A stretch of 7,361 nt of DNA from Elusimicrobiales bacterium. Its GTDB lineage: Bacteria > Elusimicrobiota > Elusimicrobia > Elusimicrobiales > Elusimicrobiaceae. The position numbers and the translations under genes were made by a program. The notes under the pieces were generated by a model. It was not told the origin of the DNA, did no database searches, and was given only the letters and a program-made list of their open reading frames with translations. Positions 5,850-7,361 of the stretch are shown here, one piece after another. Positions within the stretch are counted from its first letter, which is position 1. The number at the start of each line of letters is the position of its first letter. Location: contig JAUNWB010000062.1 of NCBI GenBank assembly GCA_030540535.1, positions 1 through 7,361 on the forward strand. The letters run 5' to 3'.

Positions 5850-6122
5850 ATGCAAAAAATAATCGCGTTTATTAAAAGACCGTATGCCGAAAAGGGTTTG
5901 ATTGTCGGCACGTTTGATTCGCTGTTAAAGCTGGTTGCGCTGTTTGTGTGGTGCTATTTAACGGTGGTGCTGGGGATGTTGTTTGTGGAGTCCTTGCTGA
6001 CGGATTATAATCCCTTGAATAAGCTGTGGTGGTTTTCGTATTGCTTTTTGATTTTCTTCGGAGCGACGTGGCTTGCGTATATTATCTTCTTTGTACGCAA
6101 CTATAACGAAGACGAAGAATAA
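5850..6122 (+). CDS. Small membrane protein with two transmembrane helices, unknown function
   Basis: A 90-residue protein of no family I recognise. A basic N-terminal amphipathic stretch (K3, K9, R10, K15) precedes two strongly hydrophobic segments at about 27-47 and 60-82, joined by a short loop with TDYNPLNK, and an acidic tail NEDEE. By the positive-inside rule both termini probably face the cytoplasm. The start is fixed because an in-frame stop (TAA at 5838-5840) lies just upstream. There is no usable Shine-Dalgarno: the nearest purine block, GGGAG, is 14 nt away, and the -10 box ends 6 nt before the ATG. Its last codon and stop belong to an 18-bp sequence repeated 231 bp downstream. Confidence 0.8.
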   Translation: MQKIIAFIKRPYAEKGLIVGTFDSLLKLVALFVWCYLTVVLGMLFVESLLTDYNPLNKLWWFSYCFLIFFGATWLAYIIFFVRNYNEDEE

Positions 6123-6134
6123 CGGCTGATGTTA
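6117..6134 (+). repeat. 18-bp direct repeat, copy 1
   Basis: GAATAACGGCTGATGTTA here covers the last Glu codon and stop of the small membrane-protein gene. It recurs exactly at 6348-6365. The two copies bracket a terminator hairpin and a long imperfect inverted repeat. Confidence 0.85.
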
Positions 6135-6149
6135 ACTTTTGTAATTCGC

Positions 6150-6190
6150 AGAACGGGCAGAAAGTATTTTTCTGCCCGTTCTTGCTTATT
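6150..6190 (+). terminator. Long perfect hairpin after the small membrane-protein gene
   Basis: AGAACGGGCAGAAA (6150-6163) and TTTCTGCCCGTTCT (6169-6182) form a perfect 14-bp stem with a 5-nt loop, followed by a modest U-rich tail (TGCTTATT). Position 28 nt after the stop codon fits an intrinsic terminator; the tail is weak for a classical one. Confidence 0.65.
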
Positions 6191-6200
6191 AGGATAAACA

Positions 6201-6305
6201 ATTTTCCAAAACCTGTTTATTTGGCGGTCTCTTGCCCTTGACGTGGCTACAGCCACGCCTATACGGGCAACTAAATCCCGCCAACTAAAAACGGTTTTGA
6301 AAAAT
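6201..6305. repeat. 105-bp imperfect inverted repeat (cruciform-like)
   Basis: Nested complementary blocks: ATTTTCCAAAACC (6201-6213) with GGTTTTGAAAAAT (6293-6305, one mismatch); TTGGCGG (6221-6227) with CCGCCAA (6278-6284); TTGCCC (6232-6237) with GGGCAA (6265-6270); and CGTGGCT (6242-6248) with AGCCACG (6251-6257) at the tip. Together they make one long hairpin with small internal loops. It could be a small non-autonomous element or a structured RNA. Confidence 0.75.
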
Positions 6306-6347
6306 CATATAATCTCCTACAGTGGTATTCTGTTTTGCACGGCAGTT

Positions 6348-6365
6348 GAATAACGGCTGATGTTA
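6348..6365 (+). repeat. 18-bp direct repeat, copy 2
   Basis: Exact second copy of GAATAACGGCTGATGTTA, here in non-coding sequence 231 bp downstream of copy 1. Confidence 0.85.
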
Positions 6366-6384
6366 GACGAGTCCGTCCCTATTC

Positions 6385-6463
6385 GTCATTCCCGATGGCT
6401 GTAGTCGGGAATCTGTCGTTATAAATCAGAAGAAGATCCCCGACAAAGACTTTCGGGGAAGAC
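6385..6463. repeat. Two-hairpin repeat element A
   Basis: A 79-bp unit starting GTCATTCCCGA and ending TCGGGGAAGAC, so the ends are imperfect inverted repeats. Inside are two hairpins: ATTCCCGA (6388-6395)/TCGGGAAT (6405-6412) with a 9-nt loop, and TCCCCGA (6437-6443)/TCGGGGA (6453-6459), also with a 9-nt loop. They are separated by a linker of about 24 nt. The plan matches element B and the visible part of element C. Confidence 0.75.
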
Positions 6464-6499
6464 AACTTATTTATCCCCAGACGCTGCGCGTCGCCCAAC

Positions 6500-6515
6500 G
6501 CCTGCCTCCGGCAAG
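6500..6515 (+). repeat. GCCTGYCCYCGGCAAG motif, copy 1
   Basis: GCCTGCCTCCGGCAAG, a short hairpin-forming motif (GCC...GGC). Closely similar copies lie at 6586-6601 and 6920-6935; all three precede a copy of the ACATGTCC core repeat. Confidence 0.6.
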
Positions 6516-6535
6516 TGTTGTTACGTAGTTAAGCA

Positions 6536-6572
6536 ACATGTCCCAAACAGTGTGGCCCAGGTAGTCAGAAGA
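6536..6572 (+). repeat. ACATGTCC core repeat, copy 1
   Basis: First of four interspersed direct copies of a unit of about 39 bp with consensus ACATGTCCAAAACAGTGTGG followed by a C/A/T-rich half ending near TCAGAAGAG. This is one of the more diverged copies. Confidence 0.75.
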
Positions 6573-6585
6573 TGGCAGACAAGTT

Positions 6586-6601
6586 GCCTGCCCCCGGCAA
6601 G
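6586..6601 (+). repeat. GCCTGYCCYCGGCAAG motif, copy 2
   Basis: GCCTGCCCCCGGCAAG; with the preceding TT it forms TTGCC/GGCAA. It is followed at 6617-6626 by CCCTGCGGGC, which also recurs after copy 3. Confidence 0.6.
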
Positions 6602-6659
6602 ACCTTCCAGGCCAGCCCCTGCGGGCGGCCATATGGGGCTCGTCTGTTCGTAGTTGGCG

Positions 6660-6697
6660 GCATGTCTAAAACAGTGTGGCTCAAATAATCAAAAGAG
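6660..6697 (+). repeat. ACATGTCC core repeat, copy 2
   Basis: Second core copy (first base G), preceded by TGTTCGTAGTTGGCG, almost identical to the sequence before copy 4. It is followed by GCGGTGGGTAAGGGCGGGGCG, closely similar to what follows copy 4. Confidence 0.8.
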
Positions 6698-6767
6698 TGC
6701 GGTGGGTAAGGGCGGGGCGAACTCTCCGGGCCAACTCGCTTTGGCCTTCCTTATTCGTAAGGGTGCG

Positions 6768-6806
6768 ACATGTCCAAAACAATGTGGCTTAAACTAATCA
6801 GAAGAG
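6768..6806 (+). repeat. ACATGTCC core repeat, copy 3
   Basis: Third core copy, one or two differences from copy 4 in the first 21 bases. Just upstream, GGCCAA (6729-6734 region) and TTGGCC form a short hairpin. The 211 bp to copy 4 is about twice the other spacings (124 and 108 bp), so one core may have been lost here. Confidence 0.8.
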
Positions 6807-6919
6807 CGCGGACAAGAGGGGAATCCAGCCCCTGGGCCAGACAGGCAGATACCCCCTTGAGTTGTTCCCTTTTAATTGATAAGCACCGTCTATTGCTTAA
6901 CCCTGGTTGAGGCCAGCAT

Positions 6920-6935
6920 GCCTGTCCTCGGCAAG
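6920..6935 (+). repeat. GCCTGYCCYCGGCAAG motif, copy 3
   Basis: GCCTGTCCTCGGCAAG, followed at 6937-6949 by CCCTGCGGGCCGC, which is repeated exactly in the loop of element B at 7172-7184. Confidence 0.6.
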
Positions 6936-6978
6936 GCCCTGCGGGCCGCCGTTGGGGCTCGCCTGTTCGTAGCTGGCG

Positions 6979-7017
6979 ACATGTCCAAAACAGTGTGGCC
7001 TAACCTAGTCTAATGAG
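6979..7017 (+). repeat. ACATGTCC core repeat, copy 4
   Basis: Fourth core copy, preceded by TGTTCGTAGCTGGCG. It runs directly into the hairpin and T-run at 7024-7068, so the repeat series ends at a terminator-like structure. Confidence 0.8.
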
Positions 7018-7023
7018 GGCGGT

Positions 7024-7068
7024 GGGTAAGGGAGGGGCGGCTCGCCCCTTGACCCGTTTTTTTTTTTT
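7024..7068 (+). terminator. GC-rich hairpin followed by twelve Ts
   Basis: AGGGGCG (7033-7039) pairs with CGCCCCT (7043-7049) over a 3-nt loop, extended by GGGT/ACCC outside a small internal loop, then G and twelve consecutive Ts (7057-7068). This is a textbook plus-strand intrinsic terminator, though no protein gene precedes it for about 900 bp. It suggests a transcript through the repeat region. Confidence 0.75.
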
Positions 7069-7089
7069 GATAACATGGGGATAATTCCA

Positions 7090-7228
7090 GGTTTGGAGGC
7101 TTACTTTCATAGCGTCATCCCCGAAGGTTTTTGTCGGGGATCTACTCCTTAGAAAACAGCAGATTCCCGAACCCTGCGGGCCGCTAACACTCGGGAATGA
7201 CGTAAGTAAAGTAGTAAGCCGCCAAACC
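7090..7228. repeat. 139-bp nested inverted repeat enclosing element B
   Basis: Outer arms GGTTTGGAGGCTTACT (7090-7105) and AGTAAGCCGCCAAACC (7213-7228) match at 15 of 16 positions. Between them lies element B with its own terminal inverted repeat. The size and nested palindromic build resemble a miniature non-autonomous element. Confidence 0.75.
7113..7202. repeat. Two-hairpin repeat element B
   Basis: Starts CGTCATCCCCGA and ends TCGGGAATGACG (inverted ends, one mismatch). Hairpin 1: ATCCCCGA (7117-7124)/TCGGGGAT (7134-7141) with a 9-nt loop. Hairpin 2: ATTCCCGA (7163-7170)/TCGGGAAT (7191-7198) with a 20-nt loop that contains CCCTGCGGGCCGC. It has the same plan as element A. Confidence 0.8.
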
Positions 7229-7262
7229 ATAAAGGGGGATATATCCTATGTGTCAAAAAGTT

Positions 7263-7361
7263 GTCATCCCGGCACGCTGCGCGTCGCCGTTCCCGGAATC
7301 CGGGCCGTTTAATAGAAGTTGTAAACCTTATTTAAATCTGGATTCCCGGTTCACGGGGCGC
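7263..7361. repeat. Two-hairpin repeat element C, cut by window end
   Basis: Begins GTCATCCCGG, followed by a GC-rich loop with ACGCTGCGCGTCGCC (7274-7288, exact copy of 6481-6495), then CCGGAATCC. After a linker of about 40 bp comes GATTCCCGG (7341-7349), the expected start of the second hairpin; the rest lies outside the window. Confidence 0.6.

Larger units (their letters stand above)
6123..7361. other. Gene-free repeat-rich region
   Basis: No open frame here looks like a real gene. The stretch holds, in order, the hairpin at 6150-6190, the inverted repeat at 6201-6305, direct repeat copy 2, element A, the four-copy core repeat series with its T12 hairpin, the nested inverted repeat with element B, and the start of element C. 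A small perfect palindrome GGATATATCC (7237-7246) lies between B and C. Confidence 0.7.

Noticed and set aside
6308..6313. TATAAT as a promoter for the repeat-region transcript
   Set aside because: No acceptable -35 hexamer lies 15-19 bp upstream, so I could not support it as a promoter.
6536..7017. CRISPR array
   Set aside because: Repeat copies are diverged and spaced 124, 108 and 211 bp apart, the spacers share sequence with each other, and no cas gene is present.
7000..7230. 76-residue open frame on the minus strand
   Set aside because: It begins in the outer arm of the nested inverted repeat, runs through element B and the T12 hairpin (giving a Lys run), and has no ribosome site or recognisable domain.

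Overview
The window looks like a chromosomal segment of a Gram-negative-type bacterium, most likely a gut-associated member of the Elusimicrobiota. This is inference, with no database search. It rests on the pilin fragment at the left edge, whose leader-proximal region (LIELLVVVLIIGIL, then ALPQY.KAVEKSR) matches my memory of the abundant Elusimicrobium type IV pilin-like proteins, and on the outer-envelope sugar enzymes and a lipoprotein. No phage, plasmid or transposase gene is visible.

Layout. (1) 1-513, plus: 3' part of a type IV pilin-like gene. Its stop codon overlaps the stop of a converging operon. (2) 510-3584, minus: a four-gene operon built as two copies of one cassette, [family 2 glycosyltransferase - polysaccharide deacetylase] twice. 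Within each cassette the genes overlap by ATGA. The promoter-proximal deacetylase keeps its catalytic residues. The distal one is full length but has lost every metal or catalytic residue I can align, so it looks like a pseudoenzyme. (3) 3585-3821: divergent regulatory region with a hairpin and two palindromes. (4) 3822-4424, plus: TPR lipoprotein. (5) 4500-4573: a tRNA with anticodon CAT, with its own promoter and a strong terminator. (6) 4643-4990: fluoride channel FluC/CrcB. (7) 5052-5813: secreted low-complexity protein of unknown function. (8) 5850-6122: small two-helix membrane protein behind a near-consensus promoter. (9) 6123-7361: about 1.2 kb without a credible gene, packed with hairpins, inverted repeats and a four-copy interspersed repeat ending in a very strong terminator-like hairpin plus twelve Ts.

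The glycosyltransferase/deacetylase operon probably modifies a cell-surface glycan such as LPS core or another envelope polysaccharide: sugar addition on the cytoplasmic side, deacetylation by a membrane-anchored enzyme. The other genes look like independent housekeeping or envelope units.

The points most worth following are the duplicated cassette with its dead deacetylase, two promoters whose -10 box lies exactly 6 nt before the start codon of genes lacking a usable Shine-Dalgarno (predicting leaderless mRNAs), and the structured repeat region at the right end, which may encode an RNA or be a cluster of small non-autonomous repeat elements.
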